Assembly: GCF_014529535.1 (NCBI RefSeq)
Contig: NW_023503616.1
Coordinates: 682,001-746,000 of the forward strand
DNA from: Bradysia coprophila
Taxonomy: Eukaryota; Arthropoda; Insecta; Diptera; Sciaridae
Length of the DNA: 64,000 nt
Direction of reading: 5' to 3'
The position numbers and the translations under genes were made by a program. The notes beneath the pieces were generated by a model, which had not been told where the DNA came from, ran no database searches, and saw only the letters and a program-made list of their open reading frames with translations. Positions 1 to 13,633 of the stretch are shown piece after piece; the stretch's first letter is position 1, and each line of letters starts with the position of its first letter.

Positions 1-1412
1 TTCTCAAAATTTATTTATTTATTTCTACACGAAGTCACAGTAAACAAACTCGCATTTACTCTCGAATTTAGGAGCAATGACTTCGTTCTACTTTAGAATG
101 AATTGTGATCAATAATCGAGATAACGTTATACGGCTCTTTTTATGTTGTAATTTACTGAGGTTGTCAATTATTTTATGTGATTTACAAATTTTGGTAGCT
201 CATTGGTAGTAGTTCAAGTAATATGACTATTATACTATAGCTTTCAGTGCAACAATTGATCTATTATAGGCCACGGTGCTATAATTATATCATTTCTAAT
301 TAACAACTCTGAATCTGTTTATTTTGTGAAACAATTTATTGATAAATTTGGTCAATTTGTTAGTATAGATAGTCATTTGTAAGAACTAAATTGAATCAGC
401 GTCTCTTTTATGGAAAGGAAAACAAACACGTAACAGAGGCAGTTCATAAATGCTCATTTTTGAAATCCTCCTGTCACGCAATAGGTCTTTCGTACAATGT
501 TGTAAGGGACTAAACTTTCTAGCATTCGAGACCGCCCTCCCGAACTAACCGTGACATACTTTATGAATGACCCCACAAAGATAATTATTAACTAATGAAT
601 ATCGATTAATCCACCTTTATACATTAAATATTGTACCTGATTGTTATGTACATACCATTTGATTTTGGATGTTATTAATTAATTCAATTGTTTTTGGTCT
701 CTTTTGTTATTTCATTTTTTTTTTGTAAATTAATAAAATTACTGGATGTTTTATGTTTATTTTGTAAAATTGAGTTTTACAGAAAGAAGAAAAATTGTTA
801 TGTTGTAATTTTACAAAATATTTTTTTTCTGCTTGAAAAAGTTTCTAAATGAAATTCGGGAAGTAATTAAATTTAATGAAAAAAAACTTTTTACAGCAAA
901 CTTTGTGTATAAAGCTCTTAATCGCCCTGGCAAAACAATGACTGTTTGCCTAAGGTTTTATGCTTTGTCATCATTTGAAATTTGAAATGTTCACTTTTCC
1001 ATCCACTTGGGGAACCGAAAGTGTCTCATCTTTTACGTGGCTTGCCGCGTCTTGACGGCAAAGCTCTTGCAAAGTTGTTATTATTGTAAATTTTTTTAGC
1101 GAAGGGTATGAAATTATGAAGAAAGAAAGAACAAAATAAGGTAAAATTATCTGTTTTTGCATATTGTAGTAAAAAGCTTTTGTATAATTTTCAAAGTATG
1201 TGACTAAAGGAATTTTGTTTCCCTTTGTATACCGCACCGCATTGTTTTAATTTTAATTGCAGTATTTTACCAGAGTTTAAATTGTAAACACGACATTCAA
1301 ATAGAAAATTACGTTTTCTTGCGCGGTCATTCAAATATTGTACACAAGCTTTTGTGTGAAAGGGGTGGCAGGGGAGTATAAACCTTAAGCTATATACATA
1401 GTTTGAATATTA
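1..1412. other. AT-rich non-coding stretch
   Basis: I see no gene, tRNA or clear repeat here. The open frames are short, lack domain-like composition and have no neighbouring splice signals that would join them. Confidence 0.6.
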
Positions 1413-1898
1413 GGTAGCGTCAGATTTTTTGACGCTAAATACAAAGACGGTAACGCTAAACGCTCATTCAACGTTAAATACAAATGAATGTCAGTGGAAC
1501 TGTCAACTAAAAAATAATTAAATTTTGACTCGGTAGTTTTTTGATCAAATAGTGAGTAGCGCGTGATCTCAGGACTACGGTCGAGTAATTAGTTTTTCCA
1601 TCTGCTGAGCGATAAGACTTTCAAATCATGAATGGATCAATATAAAGAAACGAATTTTTCTAAAGTCTTATCTATCGACAAATATAAATCTGATTTTAAA
1701 CTATATTACTTTACCGTAGTTCTGAGAACCCGTGCTTTTGACTGGCGTTCTGTTTGATCAAAATCCGTCGAGTCAAAATTAAATTATTTTTTAGTTGACA
1801 GTTCCACTGTCATACGTTTGTATTTAACGTTGGATGAGCGTTGGATGAGCGTTAGAGTTACCGTCTTTGCATTTAGCGTCGGAAAATCTGATGTAACC
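1413..1898. mobile_element. Foldback MITE, TA-flanked, about 490 bp
   Basis: The left end (GGTAGCGTCAGATTTT) and the reverse complement of the right end (GGTTACATCAGATTTT) match. The match continues with small gaps for roughly 200 bases on each side, so almost the whole element can fold on itself. A TA dinucleotide lies on each side (1411-1412 and 1899-1900), as expected for a Tc1/mariner-like target duplication. The arms contain the short palindrome GACAGTTCCACTGTC. There is no coding capacity, so it would be a non-autonomous element. The superfamily assignment is inferred from the TA only. Confidence 0.75.
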
Positions 1899-3194
1899 TA
1901 TTTTTTACAGAAAAACAGTCATCGTGTAAGGTTGAAGAGGGTTTTGCATAAGTAATTTCTAGTAAGATCATACTATTTGAATGACCTCCATCTAATTATA
2001 CAACATTCAAACATAAAATGTAAACAAAGTCGGTAACTAATTAACCTACTAAACAGTAAATACCTTTCAGAAGTCATATAAATAAACAGAATATTTTCTA
2101 AACCATATATTTTTACAAGAAAAATACTCTAAAAATAAAGCGAAAAAAAATCGTTTAAAATTTGAAACAATTTAATTCGAAACACAAAAAAACACAATTT
2201 CATTGGCAAATAACTCATTCATCGCCATCACTAAATTGGTTCTTTCTTGTGAATATAATAACAGCTTTTCATCTCAATAGAATCCATGTGCTGTTTTTCT
2301 ACCAACCGAGAAAAATGTGGTTACATTAAATTAGTTATCAAAACCTCTCTGCGAATGTGAAATTTATATTGAAGTGAATAAAGAAACGAATATAAAAATT
2401 GTTAAGATGATGCTATAAAAAGAACTTGGCGAACATTATAGCATCTGCGGTTATATTTAAAATCCAAATATTTTCATTTAAAATGTTTAGTTGACTTTGA
2501 AAACGTGAAAAATAATCAGAATGTACATTTCGTCGTTTCAAAAGCTTAGACACAAATTGCTCATTTATTATCGAAATGAATTTTTCGATTAAATTCCTTA
2601 GAAATTGTTAATTATTTAAACATCTTCCTGTGATTTCGGAAATGATTTACAGCGTAAACTCACATCATAAACAACAAATATATTTTCCCAGAATTTTGTC
2701 TATATTCCCGCGAAAACAAAACTTAAGACACGCGTCATTATTCAAATTTCGAAAAATTCTCTGAAAAAATGAAAAATTCATAGAAAAGTCTTTCCCATGT
2801 TTATTAATGTAGGCGCTCTGGTACGAGATCCATAAATTTCCCATGAATTAAATGTGCACTGAATGTGTTTCTGATATTGAAACCGTAAACATTCAATCGG
2901 TCGATGTAATTAGCAAACACATCTCAACTGTATATCGGCAATTAAGCTAAGTCTGATTGCTGGGGTTGATGTAATTGAATCTTACATCTCTCTTCTAATA
3001 TTCGTATGAGCATGTTTCAATATTCATTGAATATTTAAACATGAAATTAATGTTGAACAGTATGTGCTCTTTGAAATGGCAATCAACTTCTTTTGTTTAA
3101 AATACGGCCGGGTGTTTTATACTAAATCTTTTCCTTCATTTGTTTACATACATTTTGCCGAGGAGGAAACTACTGGGGCAATTGAACCTCGAAG
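1899..3194. other. AT-rich non-coding stretch
   Basis: I see no gene or recognisable repeat between the foldback element on the left and the next inverted repeat. Confidence 0.55.
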
Positions 3195-3545
3195 AAATTG
3201 CCGTAGCATCAAGTAATTAATAGGAATTGAAGAAATTACAAGGAATTGACTTGAAATACGAGAAATTGAACGTAAATGAAATAAAAAACGGATAAGTATG
3301 ATGAACGAATACGGAAGAACTAAATGAATGCGAAAAAGAATGGCCGGTTTCCAGTCTTGGCTATTCGGTCTATAAAATACGGTTTTGCTGATTTGCTGAT
3401 TCTTTCATTTACTTTCAATTTCTCGTATTTCCAGTCAATTCATCGTAATCAATTCCTTGTAATTCCATCAATTGTTATCAATTCCTTCAATTTCTAGCAT
3501 TTCCTGCAATTCCTATTGATTACCGGATACTTCGGCAACTACGAA
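3195..3545. repeat. Imperfect inverted repeat rich in GGAATTGA-type words
   Basis: The left arm (about 3200-3285) and the reverse complement of the right arm (about 3405-3540) share AATAGGAATTG, ATTACAAGGAATTGA and AAATACGAGAAATTGAA in the same order. The arms are built from short repeated words of the type GGAATTGA and GAAATTGA, and related words continue to about 3730. It may be an old foldback element. I could not place exact ends or a target duplication. Confidence 0.6.
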
Positions 3546-6500
3546 ACCACAGTAATCTCGACGGTTTTCATACGTTTTCTTTGAATTTGAAGGAAATCTT
3601 AGAAAATTATCGAAATAAAGAAAAGTAAAGAAAAATTTTAGAAAATATCGAGGAAATTATAGGAAATAATATGAAGTAAAGTGCAAATCCGTCAAAACGG
3701 AATTAATCCGGTAATTGAAGGAATTAGAAATTGTTTTGCCACGCTTTTGGACAGAAGTTTCCCCCTAGTATTTTGCTGTATAACACAATATCCGGTGGTA
3801 AACACTTATTTTTGTAGTTGAAGTCAATAACAAATGATTAGACACAGTAAATAGTGCCTTTGTATTGATTCTATCGTCAGTCTTAATGCAGGCATTTGAA
3901 GTGAATAACCCAATCTACTGTCTCTGGTTATTTTCATATTTTCGGACAAACGAGTTATAATTCTTGATTCGAAAAATTTTAGGTTTGATTAGGTTAAATA
4001 TACTCTGAGAACGTAAGAAGAAAGGAACAAAAAGTTTTACTATTGAGAGTATCCAACTGAATATTTACATGAGCAAACTAATTCAATAATGCCACGTGTG
4101 TATTTACAAAACTTTTGTGGACAAAAATCGATGTTTTTTTTACTTTACTTCGTACTGCTATAGATGTATCGTTTACATTTCATTTCAGTTTATTCCACAA
4201 AAAATCATCTGAATAAATTGGTATTTAGCTCAAATTAATCAATCAAATTGTTATGTAGTATACTAAAATATCTGGAGAAATGCGATAAACCACAACAAAA
4301 CTACCTTTTCAATCACCATTCCTTATAAGAAATATATTACCACTACCGTTGTGTAATAGCTTCCATGTTAGACTGGATTACCACAGTAAGCCTTTAGGGT
4401 TACACTAGGTCACTAATTTGTTTTTTACGTACAGTACATGGAATCAGTTATATAGATGGTAAAATGCCGTATAAAACGTGAAATGTACACTAGACCGTGT
4501 TTCTGTTAATATTTGAACACTCAACTTTGTTCTCGTGTTTTCTGTATAATACCCGTCATTGTACATGGTGACGGATGAATTATTAAAAATGCCTTTTTAG
4601 CAACGGACTTCTTTTGGACTGAGTAAATATTTACGTGTTTGTAAGTTTTATCAACAATATGGTTTTATATACCACATAGCAGTGTGGTACAAATGTTTGT
4701 CTATCCGTTTCCATTCAAGAAACAATTTCGTCAAATAACTCTTGGAACAACAGACTTTTTTTAATGTAGTGTTGTTGGCTTGATGGTTTTCTGTTTGGCA
4801 ATTGTGAATATAAAGTGTTTTATGAGTATCTAAATAACGCCGAACTAACAAACAAATCAAGTATATCATATCACCCCACATAAGTGATCGATGGAGACGT
4901 CTAATTTGAACTAATGAACGAGCAATGAGTGGACGTAACAAAGTTACTAACTCTCGTTAAAGTAAAACTCAGCTCAAAGTTAACGAGTCAAATATTGTGA
5001 TTCACGTGTGCCGAAATTTAGTTAAATATCTACGAAAATATTACTAGCTATACACAAAACTGCAAGCATAGTCTTCGCTATTGTATCGATAAATGTGTAA
5101 GATAAAATAGTGTTTGCTGGCCAGCTTATTTTTCGATGTGTTTACTGATTGTTTTTTGATTGATATTAGGACCAAGATTTTTAATGAATCATTTTACTGT
5201 ACGAATTAGATTAGAGCCAAGGCATATTGTGTTGGTATAAAAACAAAATTGGTAGCAAAGTTACGATTGATTGCCGAGTTTGCTGATATCGGTGTATTAT
5301 ATACTTGTATAGTCAATAATAGTTGTTTGTTAACCGAGGTGCTCGAGTTAAAATTTCCTATTTTCTCCAAGAGGTGAACACAACGTTTTTCTTATGCGCG
5401 AGGTCACCTCGCCGAGGCGTGATCTACCGTTTTCCTTCACGAAACAAAAAACATCAATTTAACATACCATTGTTGAAAACATAAACAAAGTGACAGTTCT
5501 AGTGAGAAAAGTTCTATTTTCTCCCCAAGGGAGAGAAAGAACTGCACTTTTCTTAATATAAATCTCATTCGATCTATCGTCAACAAAACCCATTTTCTCA
5601 TGGCCTATTGAGGGGAGAAAATAAGGTAAATCATACCCCACATGTGAAATAGTTGTTTGTTCAACGAGGTTGAAAATTGCATTTCAAGTGTGTTTTTTAT
5701 GGCCAGAGAAAGGGCCACAGATCATCCGAGAAAATTCAATTTCAAGTTTCAGAGACAGGGAGAAAATGACTATTTTCTCGCCTGCGTTGTAAAAAAACAT
5801 TTTCATTTATCGCCCTCTCAATAACAACCGTTAATTATTGCTTGATTTGAAATGTAAGAGATATAAGAAAATGGTGTATAAGAGTAAACGAAATAACACA
5901 AAAACTCTGTGAACTAAACACCGAAAAACTCAATGTGGTAACATTTGATTGTACCTCAAGTTTCAGTATAGTACTTAGAAAGTACGGGTAGACAGAAAAA
6001 ACGGCCTCCAAGTTTTCTGAAAGCATGCATGGAAAACAGTCTTCGAGCATTTTATGTGAGAAACTTTTCCTCTGAACCACGGCTGGATTTTCCTATGATA
6101 TATGTCATGGATGCTATGAAAAGTTATACATAAATAAACTTTGTTTGGCCGTACATCTGATCCATTAAATATAAGTAGTTTAGACCACACTAAGTCCCAT
6201 CTTTTGGGTAGGTAGGGTTCCTTGATGAAAAATTTTCTTATTGATTTATTTTCTTTTATTTTTCATTTCAATGACTCCACGCAAATGACAATAGTTTGAC
6301 GAAAAGAAATTTTCTTCGGAAAAATCCATCAAGCGTAAGATCGAATTATTTTTGACTATATTTTGAGTTATCAATCTTCCTATAACTTTGCGGCAAGATT
6401 TGTATTCAACGTCATTTATATACATCGATTAGTAAGAGGTGTCTAATATTCTGTTTGATCGCCTTGTCTGACTAAACAATTTAATCACAGAAGATGTGAA

Positions 6501-8359
6501 TTAAGTGATGAATGTAGCAAGATGAGACGACTCTTTCACTTTGGTACAAAGAAGAAGGCAAGCCCCCGGTACAGGATTACACGAATAAATTCCAAAAAAA
6601 TCATTGGCAGATGAACTTTTGTATCGTGAAGAAAACATGAAATTTGTAGTTCATTCTACATTGAATAAAATATATAGGAGAATGATGTTTAAAAAAGAAG
6701 AAGAAATGTAATGGAGTTTTCCAATATTTTAGTACATTCTGTCAAAAAATTACTGCTGTCACTGCGCTTATTTGCATGTGAACCAACATCATATGGTGAC
6801 ATTTGTTCTGTAATGACAAATTGGTTAACATGAAAATAAGCTGAAAGCTGCAGAGAATGAAATATTATGAAAAAAAATGTGGCTCCTTTAGAGGCCAACC
6901 ACTTGTCCCATTGCCTAAAAAGAATTATGGTTACATTTGACGTTTTTCATAACACTTCGTACATTTAAAACCATAGTGAACTTTGCTACAAATATTTTTC
7001 GGTACTTTCTGGTGTAAGACCCTGACTTTCAGTAAAGGAAATAATGTAATACCTTAAAGAAGCAAGAAAGTAGTGTTCTACAAAATTTTACGATAGAAGT
7101 TTCATAAATCCTGAAAGACATAAACGATGGATAATAATATCATATGTGTAACAACCTTAAAAAAAACCACCCCCAACCATAAAATACAAATTTATTATCC
7201 AACAACTTTCTTCATAAGGAATACAAAAAACAACTTCAGAACAAAAAAGTATTAAAAACTACTTTCATACCCAGTATATTATGAACCAGTGCATCATAAA
7301 ATTGTATTCTTTTCCTATTCAACATTTTTATGATATTGTTGTGTACGAATTGTAAAGTACAACTTTTGTAATACTCCTTAGTTCTCAATATTTGTAAGTG
7401 TACTGTACACAAGAACACACATAAATATAACATTGTTGATACTCAATTCATCGTTTGTATATCTACAGATTACTCCCATTTAAATTTTGTATGCACAGCT
7501 CGTTCTATAAAATATTTGTTGGTAACATTTGGATTTCTAAAGAAGGAATAACATAACTACCCGTCGACTACACAACATTTACATGGAAATATTCTATTGA
7601 ATTCAATGAAAGCTCTCACGTAATATTGCAAATATTGTAACGTGAAAGTATATAGATTCTATATTATAGAACAGAATGTACTATAAATTGGTATGAGTAT
7701 GGTTACACTTTTTTTTTATGATATGCAACTCTTACAAATTGTAGATAGATGTACAGAGTACAGTGATAGACGTACTTGCAATGGTTGATATTATTTATCT
7801 TTTAAAATAGACCATTATGAGTGATATTTTATTTATATTTTATTGGTTCGGACGTAGCATGACAAGGTAGTAAAATATGAGGTAATATGAAACCAATTTT
7901 CATGGTTGAGTGAGTGGAAATGTTTCATTTTCAATTCGGTAATGTTACACAACACATAAAGCATTGGTGTCCAGAAATAATTTCAGCTGAAAAACATGCT
8001 GACAGGCAACATTAATATGTTTTTATGATTCCATTAAAGATTTATAACGGACTGTACACATCTATAAAACCTTGCAGGAACATTCTACAAAATTAAGTTT
8101 TAAAATACAAAATGTTAAGTTAATTTTACGGTGGAAAACTTTGTGAAATCTTATTTTATATCAACCAACACTTTCCGACACATAGACTTGTTGTTTAATT
8201 GGTAATTCCTATGACTGAAAGTCAGGGTCATACAGATACAAATCACTCGAAATAGATTGTGGAATAAATTGTTATTGTCACTACCGCAAATATAAACGAT
8301 GGCACAGTCTGCGAGTCGGTCGTTTGAGCTCCAAAATTTAAAAAACAAATGATTTGCTA
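3546..8359. other. Non-coding stretch with a short direct repeat near 5.3-5.7 kb
   Basis: No gene is supported. A motif (ATAGTTGTTTGTT followed by an ACGAGGT/CCGAGGT word) occurs at about 5320-5340 and again near 5650-5670. Words of the type CTATTTTCTC recur between 5350 and 5790. This suggests an old element fragment. The rest is AT-rich sequence with no structure I can name. Confidence 0.45.
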
Positions 8360-8483
8360 CAGTGAACGACATCTCAAATGTCTCACTGTCATTTTTTTCA
8401 GAGAATGTCATTGGGAATTTGCAATGAAACAATAAAATTCTCAGAAAAATTTGACAGTGAGACATTTGAGATGTCGTTCACTG
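8360..8483. mobile_element. 124-bp MITE with TA target duplication
   Basis: A 31-base perfect inverted terminal repeat begins CAGTGAACGACATCTCAAAT and is flanked by TA on both sides (8358-8359 and 8484-8485). The inverted match continues inward for some further bases, leaving a loop of a few tens of bases. A CAGT start with TA duplication is typical of Tc1/mariner-type elements. It has no coding capacity. Confidence 0.85.
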
Positions 8484-9061
8484 TAAGAAATTTAAATTTT
8501 CATTCAAATTGTCAGTGAAAATATTATTCGTGTGTTGAAAAAAATCTATTCAATCTAGTCAATTCCTTGTTGGACCGTAAATCCGACTAATTCTCAACGT
8601 TTTTTATTCGATGAGGTATTAGTTTGAAGTTGGCATGTTATGGACTGATGATCTTAGAGATATTAACTAAATGATTTTAGTCTTGTCGCTTGATAACACA
8701 ACAACTCGAGTAATTGTCAACGGATTCTCAAAAACATTTTGTTTATTCGACAAGAAATTAAATTCCTGAGGCTAAGCTCGAAGATTATCTATAACTGACT
8801 TGGTGATTTTATAATGACATTGCCAACAGAATATTTGTGTCATCGCTTTATAACACGACAACTTAATATTTAACGGATTTCCAAAAACTATTTTGGACGA
8901 GAAATAACTTCAACTTCATTTTGAAGTGAAATAAAATGTTGTGTCACGTCACTGAGAACTAGAAATACTGATCTATTGCGCCGTGTTTCGTTCTTGAACA
9001 ACATAAAAAATTAAATGCAGAGACTTTTATCGTTTTGATGAACTTCAACCTTTTACGGACG

Positions 9062-9470
9062 GTTAACCATCTGTTATCGATAAAAATAAACACCAAGCTC
9101 TGACTCATGTGATGTTAATATAGGCTATATTACATATAACATCACATGAGTCAGCTTTTGCGCTGACCCAGGCGGATAGAAGAGAAACAGTTTCTGACCC
9201 AGGCGGCTTTTGTTTTATTTTTATTTTTTTTCTATGTAGAAATCTTCTTCTGACCCCCGGCGAAAGCCTGACCGCACATAGGTTGATCCGCGCCTGTGAG
9301 TCAAAGCTATAGTGCTACATACTCTCACGTGTTAAAAGAGATGAAGTAAAAGATTTCTCAAAAATCTCTTAAAACATTTTTAATCAAAAGAAGTAATAGA
9401 ATCGATATTAACACTGACTATGCTTGTCGCCTAAAATATACAGCGATTGCATACAGTTTCCATTCAAAAG
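9062..9470 (+). repeat. Diverged, interrupted copy of the CCTGTCACA MITE family
   Basis: The words CATCTGTTATCGATAA and CCAAGCTCT near 9070-9100 match the start of the dispersed family seen at 41740 and 56611. AAGAAGTAATAGAATCGAT and TATGCTTGTCGCCT near 9390-9432 match its end. Between them is foreign sequence: a palindrome at 9101-9153 (17-base stem TGACTCATGTGATGTTA) and a GC-richer stretch with CTGACCCAGGCGG twice (about 9163 and 9196). GAGTCA occurs on both sides of that stretch (9148-9153 and 9299 region), a possible target duplication. Confidence 0.55.
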
Positions 9471-11954
9471 ATAAGATATATCCGAGTGATTTATGTCCAA
9501 ATCCAGAGGCCAACTTTTTAGAAGTTATTAATGTAAACTGAAACTTTTAAATAATCCAACAAAACTAACAACGATAATGTCCAGATAAAATTTTGAATGA
9601 AAAACTTTTCTCTTTTATTAAAAATTATTTTTTTATTATTATTTCTTTAGTTGAAGTCTTGTTGCAACCACAAAACTAAAACATTCAAGAATTAGATACA
9701 ATAGGAATATATTTACTGATGCAAGTCAACACGAATTAAATTGAATTTACTTAACGGCCAGCACTTCGATTTCACATCCACTTTGTTTTATGAATTTTTG
9801 GGTACTTTATTACATATTTCAAAGACTGCTTTCTACTGCGAATGGATGCGTCACTACCCTGTTCTACGACTTATTAGATCGTTTACAACAGCAGTGAGTC
9901 ATTCTCTGCATTGTACATTCATGAAACACACTCTCGAAAAACACTTAAAGATAATATTGTTATTGCCACAGAAAGTAAACAAAGAAATTAGCAGCGAAAC
10001 TAGCAGCATATCATTGTATAGACAGCCACGTTACCTAACCAGTAAATACTGGCGAGTCGGAAAACAAAACAATTTTTATTTTCTTTGGCATAGTCGAAAT
10101 TTTCGCATGTTGTGCAGAGCGCGCAGATCATTTCATAAATTTATCACACTCTGTGTCAGTCTGTTTTCACATAACCAAACAGAAAAAACATTTTGTTAAT
10201 AAACACAAAATCCACCACACTACACTACATGCTGGGTTTTTCAATTTTATTTTTCTTTCTTTTGTATATACGAAATGTCTTTTTATTGATTTTTATTACA
10301 CTTTTTTATCATAAACTTCTTTATTTATGTTGTAGGTAGAACCATACCAATGTGTGTTATGTAAAACATTTTCGTTAATGGTTTTTCCTTTTTATCACAA
10401 AACAAATTTGCGTGTCGTGTGGGTCATTCACGTTTACCTCCTGGTCTGTTCAGTTAATTCATTTACGTCCGGTGTACGAAATTTTGCTGTAATAAAATTG
10501 TAGAACAGACAAAGTTATAGCAGACATCGCAAAACGATCATACACTTTCGGTTGATAAAAAACGTCTGAGAGAATTTTCATGTTATTTTCCGCGAGAGCA
10601 AATTTTTTCACTTTTAATCAAATGTGACTTAAAGAAATTTATTTTCCCTATTTCGTATTTACCCTAAATTGCGAATTTATGTTGGCAGAAGGAGCTCAGG
10701 TGAACATAGTATAATAATGACTGAGTCTAAATTGTATTGACAACAAAACATCTACAAAAAAAGAAATTGCGAATACATTTTAACGGTGTAAGCGATAATC
10801 CCGTAGCATCACAGACGCGCGTATTACATTTATGTAACGGTTACTACACAATTTAGCTTGGGAATTTTCCCGAAAAGAAAAGGGGAAAGCTTAATCGATT
10901 CAATTTGAATATATTGTTTATGTGTGCGTCGTTCTATGTACATTAAAGTTGCGTAAATGAACTGTATTTGGAACTTTAAACAAATTTTGTTTGTGTTTGT
11001 CAAACGAGAAAATGCTTATACCCTGTTCGTTCAGTAGAACATGAAAGCGTAAAGATAAAACAGATATTTTACTCGTTTTATATGTAGCTGTGTTATTAAC
11101 ATATTGTTCCGTTCTGGTTACAAATTTTACACACAAAATTGAGAGAATCAGAATATATACCGCAGAGTATACCAAACAGGTATGTGCGATGAAGAATTTA
11201 CCCAATTTCAATGTTGTTTATTTGGGAGTTTTTAGACTCAATCATTTTTTCCGAAAAAATATTATCTTAGAGATTTAGTTGGTGTGTTTTTTTAGGGTTT
11301 AGGCTGGTTGATTCCATTTCCTTATCAATCTACGCCGAATATTCAAACCACAACATTGATCTTGTTACGAGAAACAACATAGACGATGTTTTGAAGTGAT
11401 TGAATTTCACAAGCAATTTACGGGCGAATAATTTCATCTTTAACCGAAAATTTTATTGTGAAAAGTTGAAATTTATGTGGGGTAATATGTTGTACGTCGT
11501 AAGGTAAAGACGTTGTACGTTAAAGGGTGATAAGAGACTTTCAGCAACGATTCTCAGCAAATTTTTAAATTAGACAGTAGATACCAAGAAAACTCTATTG
11601 AAAAATCACTGATACAACCAAAACAACCAAATCAAATTTTATCAATTTAATTGACTTAGTAAATACATTTACCTCCTATGTGCTGCGAAAATTCACTTTC
11701 GCCACACCTAAGAGATAAAATAACGTACATAAATGTGCGGAAAATCGTTGTTTTGACTCGTGTAGTTGTACTCCACACTTTTCAAAACAATGATTTTCCG
11801 CACAAGTATGTAATCTACTATTGGTTCTAATAATTGCATTAATTAGTCTGTTATTGAAGGACGTTGTTGATGATATACAGCGAACCATTTCAATGTCAAG
11901 TAAAAATAGTGTACTCAACATTCTACTGAGCCCATTGTACTGACTACTGAATTA
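9471..11954. other. AT-rich non-coding stretch
   Basis: I see no gene. The longest open frame (9741-10199, plus strand) begins at TTG and has no recognisable domain. Nothing else stands out. Confidence 0.5.
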
Positions 11955-12330
11955 GTGAATCCAACCGGTATTTTCGGTAAATTTATGTTAACGCAGCTCC
12001 ACATCTATGTTAATGAAATGTGCATAATGTTCACTAGTAATTTATTATCCGTAACTATCTGACTTTTAGGAACACAATGAATATAATATTGTATTGTCAT
12101 AGCCGAGGTGTAGTGAATGATCTGAGAGCTTCAATTCTAGGCGTATTCACGCACCGCGGTGTAGTGAATAATCCGATGGCTTCAGCCCGGTGTCATTCTT
12201 GTAACCAACGTGAAGTAAACAATCAGAGAATTTAGCTCGAGATCTTTTTATTGGTAATAAGTGTTGGAACCAGAAATAAAGACTGGAGCTTACGTAGACT
12301 AAATTTACCGAAAATACCGCCTGGATTCCT
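11955..12330. mobile_element. 376-bp MITE with internal tandem repeats, TA-flanked
   Basis: The ends share about 30 bases in inverted orientation, including CGGTATTTTCGGTAAATTTA. TA flanks both ends (11953-11954 and 12331-12332). The centre (about 12100-12260) holds three diverged direct copies of a roughly 52-base unit built on GGTGTAGTGAATGATC; the second reads GGTGTAGTGAATAATC and the third CGTGAAGTAAACAATC. No coding capacity is visible. Confidence 0.75.
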
Positions 12331-12454
12331 TACTATAAATCATACATTCCGAATATTATTTAAACCTTTGCATTGATAGGAAAAAAAATTAACCAAGCAG
12401 CAAATTCAACAATTTTTTTCTAAAAAGCTTGGGTTTCAACTGCGTTTTCATCAA

Positions 12455-13014
12455 CCTGTTACAGACGGCAAGCATGTGAAAAGTAGTAGTGCAAAGCACC
12501 TAGCCGGGTAATAGAGATTTTTACACGTCAAATAGAGTAGTATTACGATACCAATAATACCATTTGCAATGACAAACACATTCAAAATAATTGCGGCTTG
12601 TCAACTTTCGGCACCCTGGACTTTACTTAAATAGTCGTGGAATGCCTCCAAATAAATTTCTAAAAATCCAAAACTGAATTCTAGATTTTTAGAAATTTAT
12701 TCCACGACTATTTAAGTAAAGTCCAGGGAGCCGAAAGTTGACAAGCCGCAATTAATTTTAATGTGTTAAAAAAAGGTATGGAAATATTCGCATACTTCGA
12801 CTAAAGTACTACTTTATTTTTTTCTATTACCCTGATAGATGCTTTGATTAGTATCGAATCTATTACTGCTATCGAACAAAGTATTTTTAATCTGTTGATT
12901 TCAAATCTTATACTTCAATTTTTGTAACATGCATTTCACCATATAAAGGACCATAGATCTTGTCATTAGTTTTGTCGTCGTTATCGATAACAGATGAATA
13001 GCCGTATGTGACGG
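12455..13014 (-). repeat. Copy of the CCTGTCACA MITE family, split by a nested MITE
   Basis: Read on the minus strand, this has the same order of words as the copies at 41740-41947 and 56611-56824: GTCACATACGGCTATTCATC, GTTATCGATAACGACGACAA, AATGACAAG, TGAAATCAACAGATT, AGTAATAGATTCGAT, and GACGGCAAG near the end. The two ends are inverted relatives (CCTGTTACAGACGGC and CCGTCACATACGGC). The element is interrupted at 12503-12835 by another inverted-repeat element. Confidence 0.8.
12503..12835. mobile_element. Nested 333-bp foldback element with near-perfect hairpin
   Basis: The ends GCCGGGTAATAGA and TCTATTACCCTGA are inverted and flanked by TA (12501-12502 and 12836-12837). The core (12590-12752) is an almost perfect hairpin with arms of about 70 bases, containing TTGCGGCTTGTCAACTTTCG and CTTTACTTAAATAGTCGTGG on one side and their reverse complements on the other. 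One arm carries an extra GCCTCCAAAT. It sits inside another repeat, so it is the younger insertion. Confidence 0.8.
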
Positions 13015-13633
13015 CTTAACAATCTTAGATTAAAGTTACATCGAGTTACAGTGTCGTAAATAAAGCAATAATTATGTACATTAAAATCCCGGAAATGATG
13101 AAACGATCTCTAGAGCGAGGGGTGGCTAACTTCTTTTAATTAACATGATTACGCAGTGATTAACCAGTGATTAACAAGATCAGACATCGCCAGTCAGCTA
13201 CAAATCATGATTTTTTAATGTTAACAGTCATTTATCCCAAGGTTGTCCTGAACAATAAAGAAGTTTTTGAAAATGTACCCAAAAAATGATTAGTGTTCTG
13301 GATGGGATGGGTTGGTGTGCTTCTTCCCCATAGATCTTTCTCACATTTTCGATTTTACCCCATTCATAATGAACATAGTGTTGGTATATTTTCATTATTT
13401 GTAGTTTTATCGGAATTACTTACTCATAGTATGAAAGGGAATGCTTGCCCGATTATTTAAAAAATAAAAAACATTTTCGAAAAATTTGATTTTCACAATA
13501 TTTTAAACGTCGTTTTTGTACCTGTACAATGTTTTTTTTTTTGTTTGACTAACTAGTCACAAAAAGCGTATCAATACTATAATACATTCTACAGACACTA
13601 GTCTTTATTTATAAGAAAAGAAAATCGATAAAA

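Noticed and set aside
971..1237. 88-codon minus-strand frame
   Set aside because: Composition is what AT-rich random sequence gives, and there is no domain or gene context.
9741..10199. 152-codon open frame on the plus strand
   Set aside because: It begins at TTG, has no recognisable motif, and lies in AT-rich DNA with no splice or polyadenylation context.
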